A stretch of 64,000 nt of DNA from Bacteriovorax stolpii. GTDB taxonomy: Bacteria > Bdellovibrionota > Bacteriovoracia > Bacteriovoracales > Bacteriovoracaceae. The position numbers and the translations under genes are program-made. Below the pieces are notes generated by a model that had not been told where the DNA came from, did no database searches, and saw only the letters and a list, made by a program, of their open reading frames with translations. Where the stretch lies: contig CAMDQH010000005.1 in NCBI GenBank assembly GCA_945905815.1, positions 1 to 64,000 of the forward strand, read 5' to 3'. Shown here piece after piece: positions 29,601 to 37,611 of this stretch (position 1 is the first letter of the stretch; each line of letters begins with the position of its first letter).

Positions 29601-31308
29601 GCTCAGCAGTCGCAAGGTCATCCATTACGCGCGCCGGAACACCTGCTATTTGAGTTGGAAGTGCTACGCATCCATTTCCTGATAGCCAATCAGTAATATA
29701 TTGAAGTGATTGAAAAACATTGTAGCGAATTTCATCTGGATGGTTATTAGCAATAAAATTAGATTCTTTCATATCTGCCACAATCAGAGATCGAGAGTAC
29801 ATAGGATCATTTTTATCCAGTCCATCAATATCAGGGCCATGAATGAAATCCAGTATTTCTTGGTGATGTTTTTGATCAAGGAGTGAAGTTACCAAAGTGT
29901 TAAGCTTAGAAGAGTCACCCTTCTTATGAATATTCCATGCCTCAACCAACGCAAGACCAAGTCTGACAAAATCCGGGTGAGCAACCCAAAATCCAGTGAG
30001 ATCGCGCTTAAATTGAGTCACGACATCACGAATATAACCTTTGATTGTGACTTGAAAAGAAGGACTCATGAGATCATTTGTTATGGGCAAAATACCATAC
30101 ATACCTCCAACCTTAATTCCTCCGCGAGAACCAACAACTGAGGCCAAAAGATCATGCGACGCCTTGATATATTTTATAACGATATTGGGATCAGCTTTGA
30201 CTGGAATACGGTAATTTGCGTCTTCTTTAAAGAGTCTGGCAGTTGAGGCCAGATAATCATGCCAGCCAAGTGAAGCTCCTACAAAGTATGGATAGAGCTC
30301 ATCCATTATTTCATTTGTACGGAAAATGGCACGAGGATTTTCAAGAACGATCATGACCCGTATCGTTCCTATCTTGTATTCGGGATGAATTTTATTAATC
30401 ATCTTCTCAGCGGTCTCGAGCATGATTCTTATATAGCGGGCCTCTTCTTCGTTTTCAAGTTTAGGCACATAAAAGACCATCGCTTGAGGATTGTGCCAAT
30501 TCTTAAATAAATGTAGCGCAAAATCATAAAGGTGAAGAGGAAGAGGTTTGTTTTTATAAAATAAAAAGAAAGAAGGAAGTGCTAGACCTGGGAAACGTTT
30601 AATCGGATGTGAACGTTTTTCATTAACCAGTTCATATTTTTTGCCAGCGTTTTCATCTGTGAAAGATAAATCACCATCAAGGCATTTTGTTAAATTAACT
30701 CCAGCAGAGATAAGATCTGACCTGAGCGGGGTTTTAGAATCCTCATCATCAGCACCCCATTTCGGAATATTCGTTTGAGTAGATAATAATTCTTCAACAA
30801 TTGCTGGCTCATCTTTTAGTCTTCGGTGATAAGCGTTCATGGCATTGATAGAAAGTTTTGCGTTGTCTGGTGGCCCAAAGAGAGTAACGTGATTTCCCTG
30901 AAGATAATCTGGGACAGGTGCCACGGCGTTTCCAACAGGCGCATAATAATCAGGTCTTTTTGGACCCATAACGATTCGACCTTCACCATCTTCTAAACCA
31001 AAAACTGTTTGGTAGTCTGAACTGCTGAAATCTCTTTTCCAATCGCGATTAAAAGTGGCAAGGGCCTTTGTTCTTTCATCAATGAATTTTCGATCTTTAA
31101 TTCTGCGATTGAGGACAGTATTAAGTTCTGATTCTATGGCCTCATATAAATCACAAAGAAATTTTAATGAGTCCTTGTTCTCTAAGCCGCCAGTTTCTCC
31201 CACTTGAACAAGATTTTGTACGCCATCATATGGCCGAGCTTCCTTAAGAAGGTATGCGAGAAAAGAGTCAGAAATATAATCAGAATAATAGGGGATGGTT
31301 CGTTTCAT
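26644..31308 (-). CDS. Multidomain purine-catabolism fusion: malate synthase-like, OHCU decarboxylase-like, serine beta-lactamase-like, allantoicase-like
   Basis: Single 1554-aa ORF. aa ~1-590: MIVLENPRAIFRTNEIMDEL, GFWVAHPDFV, YITDWLSGNGCV...MDDLATAERSR. aa ~640-820: FNYYFEMCG, FHGDIGES...TSEQ, TYLNKFGMKFLISAKDKSGTEILNILRERLNN. aa ~825-1160: SLSK, YSGGGF, HQG. aa ~1185-1554: DSWETVRHN, TKYHTGNFSPVVKLEG, VSIFPDGGLTRLGLY and second repeat MFDGMESARSRIPGHFEEVIVKL. Confidence 0.88.
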   Translation of the reverse strand: MKRTIPYYSDYISDSFLAYLLKEARPYDGVQNLVQVGETGGLENKDSLKFLCDLYEAIESELNTVLNRRIKDRKFIDERTKALATFNRDWKRDFSSSDYQTVFGLEDGEGRIVMGPKRPDYYAPVGNAVAPVPDYLQGNHVTLFGPPDNAKLSINAMNAYHRRLKDEPAIVEELLSTQTNIPKWGADDEDSKTPLRSDLISAGVNLTKCLDGDLSFTDENAGKKYELVNEKRSHPIKRFPGLALPSFFLFYKNKPLPLHLYDFALHLFKNWHNPQAMVFYVPKLENEEEARYIRIMLETAEKMINKIHPEYKIGTIRVMIVLENPRAIFRTNEIMDELYPYFVGASLGWHDYLASTARLFKEDANYRIPVKADPNIVIKYIKASHDLLASVVGSRGGIKVGGMYGILPITNDLMSPSFQVTIKGYIRDVVTQFKRDLTGFWVAHPDFVRLGLALVEAWNIHKKGDSSKLNTLVTSLLDQKHHQEILDFIHGPDIDGLDKNDPMYSRSLIVADMKESNFIANNHPDEIRYNVFQSLQYITDWLSGNGCVALPTQIAGVPARVMDDLATAERSRWEVWHEIRHRRFNLEEFLQIAHEELHFIRKDKSNDKKIVQVKWDERTDKWYPVAFNLMVKLMTDPNPVEFATQLFLPFTIESVRSSLDAWSSVEAIDPKKFKMQEQVKRFNYYFEMCGNLSFAKALSKNTAVDLKQVEDLIMNFSKAGILEAASFHGDIGESKKTLDKMATSEQLKVFGEDEKTKAKLIAMGQTYLNKFGMKFLISAKDKSGTEILNILRERLNNSETKEIENARLALWEITKKRMNSHPLDGLYEKLENSFKKHGIHNAQISIINDHRIQNLSFGKGSADLWFEMASLSKTVASAFALEYFKKKSIPLSTPVDELLSKTSSSFRLNDMRVQVAHLMSHSALNMHYVNGVPANKKMPEVKDLLTGNVEYAYPPIKVSNTPGETFQYSGGGFLVLEHLLEALESDSIFNLTRSFLNELGMNQFSFEQNSPNTSYAHGFNDEGNVIEGTRKMFPAFAAGAMGTSESMATFLVHLEHAYHSLKSDSAISHDTAIQMLFGTDKGCMNFMSCKMGLGIFIAEAGLNRFAIHQGANDGFRCLYLHCFAGPDRRKGLVVLCNADLKGVLFNSEVAQIILREFNIEGVDTTKFKESFSSENLSKDEVVNIGYKNLVFNAFLPTRPEGITHKGPIDPLASFNKVVGAKVLEVSNDLFARAENLFSDHLPIFEPELFGDQGKIMDSWETVRHNLSGVDTLTADLAKPSAFSYVLLSTKYHTGNFSPVVKLEGQILGSETWEEFLSKTHLEGHSEIRMRLDSKTKIFSKIKVSIFPDGGLTRLGLYQELPAEMASTFAASAEAKCVIYTEKVPQTTKPLFIKYSPDQTEIKRNWDVIQSGEEYNNASTALGASILKATDEHYSPAVLVISPFSPINMFDGMESARSRIPGHFEEVIVKLAKTAPVKNIVMDFTYFVNNNPLESEVEGMVKGEWIKLVQKTNVKIYAGKLVAFAINDSRPIEQVRVRTYPCGGMNRFKAFSIKD

Positions 31309-31313
31309 GAGAT

Positions 31314-31631
31314 CTAAGTTCCTCTGTAGGTAGAGTATCCATAAGGATTGAGAAGTAATGGAACGTGGTACTTACGATCGGTATTCTTCACCTGAAAAAC
31401 TACGGGAGAATTCATAAAGAAATGCTCTTCGTTTTTATAATAATCTTCAATCTTAAATGTCAGACGATAGACTCCCTGCTCTTTAGGACAATTAAAAACA
31501 ATTCTCCCGTCTGCATTGGTTTGATCCGTACCAATTTCTTTCCAGCTGGTATTCGTTTGCTGCTCGAGAGTAACGGTTACTCCCGTTGCTGCACAACCCT
31601 TAGTCGTGTCCAAAATATGAGTACTGATCAT
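31314..31631 (-). CDS. hiuH: 5-hydroxyisourate hydrolase (transthyretin-like)
   Basis: STHILDTTKGCAATGVTV, NADGRI, YHVPLLLNPYGYSTYRGT; terminal YRGT and conserved His/Arg present. Confidence 0.95.
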   Translation of the reverse strand: MISTHILDTTKGCAATGVTVTLEQQTNTSWKEIGTDQTNADGRIVFNCPKEQGVYRLTFKIEDYYKNEEHFFMNSPVVFQVKNTDRKYHVPLLLNPYGYSTYRGT

Positions 31632-31641
31632 TCGTGAATCC

Positions 31642-33273
31642 TTATTTGAAAATAAACGTCAATGGAGTCATGCCATTTTTAGTTACCGCGATTTCTTGTT
31701 TTTGAGTTCCATATACTTCGTGCCAAGCTTCGATAGTATATTTTCCTTCAGGAAGATTCTTGATGGTGAATTCACCTTGAGAATTAGTCACAGAAAAATA
31801 AGGGTGATCCATCACTGCGACGTAGGCACCCATCCAAGGATGGACACTGCACTTTGCTTGGAGAAAAGTTTCAGGTTTATTAAAAATCTTAGTTTCTCTC
31901 TGGCCTTTAGTCGGCATGGCCATATTGAATCTTTGATTAACGGCCGTGATCGAACGAACATTATGAAAAACAGGGTCAGAATTAATAAAAGTCACTTTTT
32001 GGCCAACTCGTGCTCCGACGACTCTTGGAGTGTACATACAGCCATGCTGATCGAGTTCGACTTCTTTCGTGGGAATATCGGTAAATGTTTTTCCCTCAAT
32101 GCCACTGATCACGCGAACTAGAACGTTTTGAAGTTTTCCATTATTCACTATGACTTCGTTTGAATACACCGGACCTTTAAAGTTTTTTGCACAAGCTGCA
32201 GGAAGGTTTAGTCTTTTTCCTTGTGGTATTTTGCCTTGAAAAAGAACTGAGCCAGTAATTGTAACCTCAGCTCCGTTTGTTACTTGCTCAATAGGGGCAG
32301 CGATAGGAGCTGGTGGAGTCTCGAGTGAATCAGATTCTACAGATACAACTGGCGCTGGATTTTCTGCGGGCTCTCGCGAGAAAATAATCACTCCGACAAT
32401 TAAAGCAATACCGATTATGGCAGCTGTCATGGAGCGCTTAGGATTTTTAAGTCTAACCACAAAATATTCGCGAATAGCAGCGCCACCCAAACTTATTACT
32501 AGAAGTATGAGCCAATTGTATTCATGCCCATAGGTCTGAGGAAAATGGTTACTAAGCATGACGAAAATAACTGGTAAGGTGAGATAGGTGTTATGTGTTG
32601 ATCTGTTTTTGGCGTTTTTACCCCAATCTTGGTTAACGGCCTCACCCTTTCTAGCTGCTTCAACCATTTTAAGCTGACGCGGGATGATCCGCATAAAAAC
32701 ATTGGCCGTCATCCATGTACCCATCATTCCACCAATGTGGATATATGCAGCTCGTCCACTCAAGGTATGGCAAAGGAAATAGGACATACCTACTAGCCAC
32801 GCGAGTGTGAGAAGGTGACCTATAATAGGTTTCGTTTTTGTAAATTCTCTTTCCCACACAAAGTCATAAAAAAACCATGAACCGATTAAAGAGAATAGGG
32901 AAATTGCGAGGGCCTGATAATAAGTGATGTTTGATACCGATGAATCCATCAACATGGTACCTTCACCTGAGTAATAGGTAAGGGCCACCAAAATGGCTCC
33001 ACTCATCCACGTCCAATACGATTCCCATTTAAACCAATGAAGATGTTCAGGGACTTTCGTTGGGCCCATGAGAAGTTTTTCAACATGATAAAAACCTCCC
33101 CCATGAAGCATCCAAAGATCTCCGACGTGCCCAGGCTGTGTCGAATTTTTATTAAACTCAAAACTGCGATCTAGCCACATGAAAAAAATGGATGTTCCAA
33201 TCCATGTCACAGCGACAGTGATGTGTAGCCAACGTACGAGTAGTAAAATCCAATCAAAAATATCTTGATTCAT
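31642..33273 (-). CDS. puuD: PuuD-like membrane urate oxidase fused to a C-terminal cupredoxin-like domain
   Basis: Multi-TM N-terminus LLVRWLHITVAVTWIGTSIFFMWLDRSF...GGGFYHVEKLL; C-terminus has type-1 Cu pattern H437 (DPVFHNVRS), C475-S-V-H478-P-W-M481; no CxxCH in the ORF. Confidence 0.88.
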   Translation of the reverse strand: MNQDIFDWILLLVRWLHITVAVTWIGTSIFFMWLDRSFEFNKNSTQPGHVGDLWMLHGGGFYHVEKLLMGPTKVPEHLHWFKWESYWTWMSGAILVALTYYSGEGTMLMDSSVSNITYYQALAISLFSLIGSWFFYDFVWEREFTKTKPIIGHLLTLAWLVGMSYFLCHTLSGRAAYIHIGGMMGTWMTANVFMRIIPRQLKMVEAARKGEAVNQDWGKNAKNRSTHNTYLTLPVIFVMLSNHFPQTYGHEYNWLILLVISLGGAAIREYFVVRLKNPKRSMTAAIIGIALIVGVIIFSREPAENPAPVVSVESDSLETPPAPIAAPIEQVTNGAEVTITGSVLFQGKIPQGKRLNLPAACAKNFKGPVYSNEVIVNNGKLQNVLVRVISGIEGKTFTDIPTKEVELDQHGCMYTPRVVGARVGQKVTFINSDPVFHNVRSITAVNQRFNMAMPTKGQRETKIFNKPETFLQAKCSVHPWMGAYVAVMDHPYFSVTNSQGEFTIKNLPEGKYTIEAWHEVYGTQKQEIAVTKNGMTPLTFIFK

Positions 33274-33424
33274 TAGCGCCTCTTGTCCGGATCGAAAAAG
33301 TAACTCATTAAATCATTACCAGTATGATATTCCAATGTAAAAACAGGTGTTTGTGTGTCCGGTTATTATAGAATATCAGTCAGTTATACGTTCACAATGA
33401 GTCAAAAGTAGGCTAAATCTGTGT

Positions 33425-34000
33425 ATGGTTTTTAGCAAGTCCAGACTCCCCATATTTATCTTCTGTAGCTTGATAGCTCATTTGGCGATAATCGCTATTC
33501 CTATGAAGACTGAATACGACAGAGCACATTCGCCAAAAATCGGCATCATTTTTAACCGAGAAACAAAAGAAGAGGTAAAAGTTAAAGCTGATAAGGTTCC
33601 ACCAAAAGCAAAATCTAAGACCGTTGCCGAATCGGTTGTAGTAAGTGAAACAAAAAGCATTAGTTCTGAAGTTGTGCAGGAATCTGTGTCTAGTGCCGAA
33701 ATTGAAACTGCAAAAAATAAATATCTTCGACTAGTTACTCAATCAATTAATAAGATTAAGAGGTATCCTCGCAAGGCCCAAGCTCTTAACCAGGAAGGTA
33801 CAGTTCTTGTAAGTCTTAAACTTGATATTAATGGAAAAGTTTTAGATTTGAAGGTTCTAAAAGAAAGCCGTTTTGTTTCACTCACAGATGCCACAATTGA
33901 AGCTATCAAAAGTGTTGAAAAATTTCCGATTATCCCAACAGAAATGAATCTTAATGAGATTACTTTAATTATCCCAGTTGAATACGTCATTCAAATGTAG
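33425..34000 (+). CDS. TonB-family energy transducer
   Basis: N-terminal TM; TonB C-terminal YPRKAQALNQEGTVLVSLKLDINGKVLDLKVLKES. Confidence 0.85.
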   Translation: MVFSKSRLPIFIFCSLIAHLAIIAIPMKTEYDRAHSPKIGIIFNRETKEEVKVKADKVPPKAKSKTVAESVVVSETKSISSEVVQESVSSAEIETAKNKYLRLVTQSINKIKRYPRKAQALNQEGTVLVSLKLDINGKVLDLKVLKESRFVSLTDATIEAIKSVEKFPIIPTEMNLNEITLIIPVEYVIQM

Positions 34001-34006
34001 TTGGTG

Positions 34007-34753
34007 TTAATTTTGTATGCGATTGATTTTCAGAAGCCCAAAAAACTCTGCAACGACACAAAGACTATAACCCATATCAAACTCATTCCACTTGACTGAA
34101 AACTTTGCCCGATTTGGGTATTGATGATGGTTATTTTGAAACCCTTCTCCAAATACCAATAGGGCAACAAAATGATTGTTACAAGAATCATCTTGGGTTT
34201 TAAAGTTCTTGCCGCCGTATTTGTGGGCAAGGGCATTAACCATCCAACCTTGAACAGGGTGACTCATTATACCTAAAAAATAACCCGAACCAATCCAGTA
34301 GGAAGAAAAGCTCAAACTAATGACTAGAGCTAGAAAAACATGAGCAAGATAGGGCAACCAGGACAAATTATTTCGATTAACAAACCCAATATCAAAAGGA
34401 ATGTCATCTACAACTTCACTCATTACTTTATCATTTGAAAGCAGGGCATGTTGTATTTTTAGATAGGCCTTGTATTGTCCGGCCCACACTCCCATTACAC
34501 CTAATTGGTTTGGACTATGTGGGTCGTCTTTTGTATCTGAATGCATATGGTGAAGTCTATGCATGCACGCCCAGATTTTTGGATCAAGGCCCGTAAACCA
34601 TGCTCCAGTGAGGCCAATCCATTTCATCATTCTGGGGCCCAGCAGAATTGATTTATGAGTAAGGCCTCGGTGGTAAAGAACGCTGATATAAAACATGTTC
34701 GCCACGTAGCCAAATAAAAAGAATATGAAAGTTGCAAACAAGGTATTATTCAT
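34007..34753 (-). CDS. Fatty acid (acyl-CoA type) desaturase
   Basis: Histidine boxes HRGLTH, HRLHHMHSD, NNHHQYP. Confidence 0.88.
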   Translation of the reverse strand: MNNTLFATFIFFLFGYVANMFYISVLYHRGLTHKSILLGPRMMKWIGLTGAWFTGLDPKIWACMHRLHHMHSDTKDDPHSPNQLGVMGVWAGQYKAYLKIQHALLSNDKVMSEVVDDIPFDIGFVNRNNLSWLPYLAHVFLALVISLSFSSYWIGSGYFLGIMSHPVQGWMVNALAHKYGGKNFKTQDDSCNNHFVALLVFGEGFQNNHHQYPNRAKFSVKWNEFDMGYSLCVVAEFFGLLKINRIQN

Positions 34754-35297
34754 TCTTTAAGATCTCTTCTTGTAAATGTTTCGTAGGAGGGTTCTTCCCA
34801 AACCAAATAGAAAGAAAGCTTTTCTGGAATTCCTTGCCCTGAATCTCGCCTTTAAGTTCTCCATTCTCATAAACCTTTGTTGCGTCTTCAGTTAATGAAA
34901 AGCTCTGTCTACGATCACCCTTGATTTCTCCAAAAAACTTTTTAATATCCATAATATGATCCTTCAGATTTGGGTATTGGTACTGAGCACTTTCTTCAAA
35001 TTGAAAGTCCCAAGCTTTATCGACATCTTCATTGTCGAATGCCCGAAGATAGGTCATTTCAAAGCATAGGGGACGTTGATCTAATTCACTACCTGTTCCA
35101 GTTTTAATTTTTTGAGGTGCATAGATAGCAAGCACGAAAATCCTAACTTTTAAAAAAGTCGCAGTTCTAACTCCTGCACCGCTGATAGGAATATCTTTTC
35201 CTTCACACTTCAAAGTAGGAGCTATTTTAACGCCCTCTACTTCCCGAGCGTGTACAGTAAGAGACAAAAAAAGGAGACTTAAAACGAGGGTTTTCAT
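34746..35297 (-). CDS. Chalcone isomerase-like domain secreted protein
   Basis: Signal peptide; CEGKDIPISGAGVRTATFLKVRIFVLAIYAPQ. Confidence 0.8.
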   Translation of the reverse strand: MKTLVLSLLFLSLTVHAREVEGVKIAPTLKCEGKDIPISGAGVRTATFLKVRIFVLAIYAPQKIKTGTGSELDQRPLCFEMTYLRAFDNEDVDKAWDFQFEESAQYQYPNLKDHIMDIKKFFGEIKGDRRQSFSLTEDATKVYENGELKGEIQGKEFQKSFLSIWFGKNPPTKHLQEEILKNE

Positions 35298-36337
35298 TTT
35301 TTGGAAAACAGGTAATGTGAAACGGCCCATTCTTGTCCTTTTGCATACCCGAAGAGTTCCGCGCATGACATGAAGAAAATTCGCCATCTGTTAAACCATT
35401 CTTTACTATCATCACCATAAGTTTTATTAAAAATGGCCATAATCGCTTCGCTATGATTGTCCATATTTCTTAACCAGTCTTCTGATGTCTTTTGATAATG
35501 TATTCCATCCCAAATCCAAGACTGTTGTAAATAGAGGTCTTTTTGAAACGAGTAGAGAAGATTGTGGGCCGGCATTTGACCACCAGTGAAAAAATATTTC
35601 CCCATCCAGTTATCTTCACCGTCAACTTCAAAGGGGTAGGAGTAATCTTTATGTGTAAATATATGCACAAATAGTTTCCCCTCAGGTGAGAGAACATTGG
35701 AGATCTTTGAGAGAAGTAATTCATAGTTTTTGAAATGTTCAAACATTTCAATACTCATGACACGGTCAAATGATTCAAACTCGAGCGCAAGACTTTCAAG
35801 TTGCGAAATATCTCTAGTTAAAACCATTACATTCTTAAGACCTCTTTTTTTGGCTTCACTATCGATGTAAGTTTTTTGCGAAGAAGAGTTGGAGATCGCA
35901 ACAATCTTAGCATTAGGGAATTTCGTTGCCATGAAAAGCGTTAATGAACCCCAACCACACCCTAATTCCAAAATTCGCATGCCATCTTTGATCTCAGCTC
36001 TTTGGCAGCTAATTGTTAAGGCCGAATCTTCAGCATCATCCAGAGAAGTTGTTGAATCAGGGTAATAGGCGGAGCTGTATTTTAAGTTCTTTCCAAGAAC
36101 TCTTAAGAAAAAGTCTGCTGGCAATTCATAATGTTGCTCATTTGCATCTTTGGTGTGGACTGCAAGCGGAGAATTTATTAGGCCAAGTCGATATTTTTCT
36201 GCCTCTGCTTGTGTCTTACATAACGAATGAGTATCTAGTTCATCTAATCTAGTTTTACATAATTTTCTAATACCGAAACGAATTGCCGTATCTGGAATTT
36301 GACCCTTTTCCATCGCCTTAATAAAATGTTCAATCAT
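35294..36337 (-). CDS. SAM-dependent methyltransferase of CFA-synthase/coclaurine N-methyltransferase type
   Basis: ILELGCGWGSLTLFMATKFPNAKIVAISNSSSQK, MSIEMFEHFKNY. Confidence 0.85.
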   Translation of the reverse strand: MIEHFIKAMEKGQIPDTAIRFGIRKLCKTRLDELDTHSLCKTQAEAEKYRLGLINSPLAVHTKDANEQHYELPADFFLRVLGKNLKYSSAYYPDSTTSLDDAEDSALTISCQRAEIKDGMRILELGCGWGSLTLFMATKFPNAKIVAISNSSSQKTYIDSEAKKRGLKNVMVLTRDISQLESLALEFESFDRVMSIEMFEHFKNYELLLSKISNVLSPEGKLFVHIFTHKDYSYPFEVDGEDNWMGKYFFTGGQMPAHNLLYSFQKDLYLQQSWIWDGIHYQKTSEDWLRNMDNHSEAIMAIFNKTYGDDSKEWFNRWRIFFMSCAELFGYAKGQEWAVSHYLFSKK

Positions 36338-37611
36338 AGAAGACTCCTGTTACGGTAATTTGTTTTAGTTAAAGTCATTTGAGAAAGTCCGATCGCCCTT
36401 TCGCGAAATCCGCCCTCACAATATGAGAAGTAATACTGCCATAAGCGGTAAAGAAAATCAGGATAACCTAATTTGGTAATTTCAGCTTTGTTTTTGCCTA
36501 GGCGAACAGACCAGTCTTTGAGAGTATGAGCATAATCTTCTGCAAAGTCTTTTTGATCAATTAAAACCATGTCTGTTTTATTTGTTATAGAATTCATAAT
36601 TGCATTTACAGACGGTATACCTGTCCCAGGGAAGATATGGCGCTGGATAAAATCGACGGATTTCCTAGCATTCTTATAATACTGATCACGAATAGTAATA
36701 GCTTGCAGAACCATTATACCATTGGGCTTAATGAGGCTCGAGCATTTCGCAAAGAATACATCAAGATTATCAAGCCCTACGGCCTCAATCATCTCAACTG
36801 AAATCAATTTATCATACACTCCAGTCAGTTTTCGATAGTCATCAAATAAAACAGTGATTCGGTCTTGTAGCCCGGCATGCTTAACCTTTTCAGTAGCATA
36901 GGTAAATTGTTCTATTGAGATGGTAGTCGTCGTAACACGACAACCAAATGTTTTAGCGGCATAAATTGCGAGAGACCCCCAACCTGTTCCAATCTCAATT
37001 AAATGTTCTTCAGGTTTTAGGTCCAGCTTTTGACAAAGGGTCATTATTTTTAATTCTGAAGCCTCATGAAGCGTAGAATCTTTATTTTGATATACTCCTG
37101 AACTATACATCATGGTTTCGTCGAGGAAGAGCTTAAAGAAATCATTTCCAATGTCATAGTGGGACCGAATATTTGCAAGACTTCCGTTAATCGTATTGCC
37201 CCTCAGTCCGTGAAAGACACGTTGAATCGGTTGTAGTAAACTCCCAATGCCACCGTCAATTGATTGTAGAAGATCTCGATTGATAACAAAAATTCTGACT
37301 AAATTCGTTAAATCATCAGTGTCCCAGTCGCCATCTACATAACTTTCACCATTCCCAATGCTTCCACCCAAAAGTGTACGAGAATAGAAACTGCTGCGAT
37401 AAACGATAATTTTACATTGTAAGGCCGCATTAGATTCCCCAAACGTATATTCAGCATGAGTTTTTGCAGACCGATCAGAAATGATCAAATAACCATTCTT
37501 AAGATCTGTAAACTTATTTACAAGACCAGATATGCACCATTTATCTAAAGCAGGTAAATTAGCTACAAACTTACTGAGCGACCTATCTTTAGGTAGAACT
37601 TGAACTGTCAT
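36334..37611 (-). CDS. Cyclopropane-fatty-acyl-phospholipid synthase family protein
   Basis: HYDIGNDFFKLFLDETMMYSSGVY, LIEIGTGWGSLAIYAAKTFGCRVTTTTIS, RHIFPGTGIPS. Confidence 0.92.
   Translation of the reverse strand: MTVQVLPKDRSLSKFVANLPALDKWCISGLVNKFTDLKNGYLIISDRSAKTHAEYTFGESNAALQCKIIVYRSSFYSRTLLGGSIGNGESYVDGDWDTDDLTNLVRIFVINRDLLQSIDGGIGSLLQPIQRVFHGLRGNTINGSLANIRSHYDIGNDFFKLFLDETMMYSSGVYQNKDSTLHEASELKIMTLCQKLDLKPEEHLIEIGTGWGSLAIYAAKTFGCRVTTTTISIEQFTYATEKVKHAGLQDRITVLFDDYRKLTGVYDKLISVEMIEAVGLDNLDVFFAKCSSLIKPNGIMVLQAITIRDQYYKNARKSVDFIQRHIFPGTGIPSVNAIMNSITNKTDMVLIDQKDFAEDYAHTLKDWSVRLGKNKAEITKLGYPDFLYRLWQYYFSYCEGGFRERAIGLSQMTLTKTNYRNRSLL

Noticed and set aside
26644-31308. Possibility that the 1554-aa protein is an artefact of joining neighbouring ORFs
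   Set aside because: It is one continuous open frame in the supplied track with family motifs throughout; only an assembly error, not gene calling, could explain it away.
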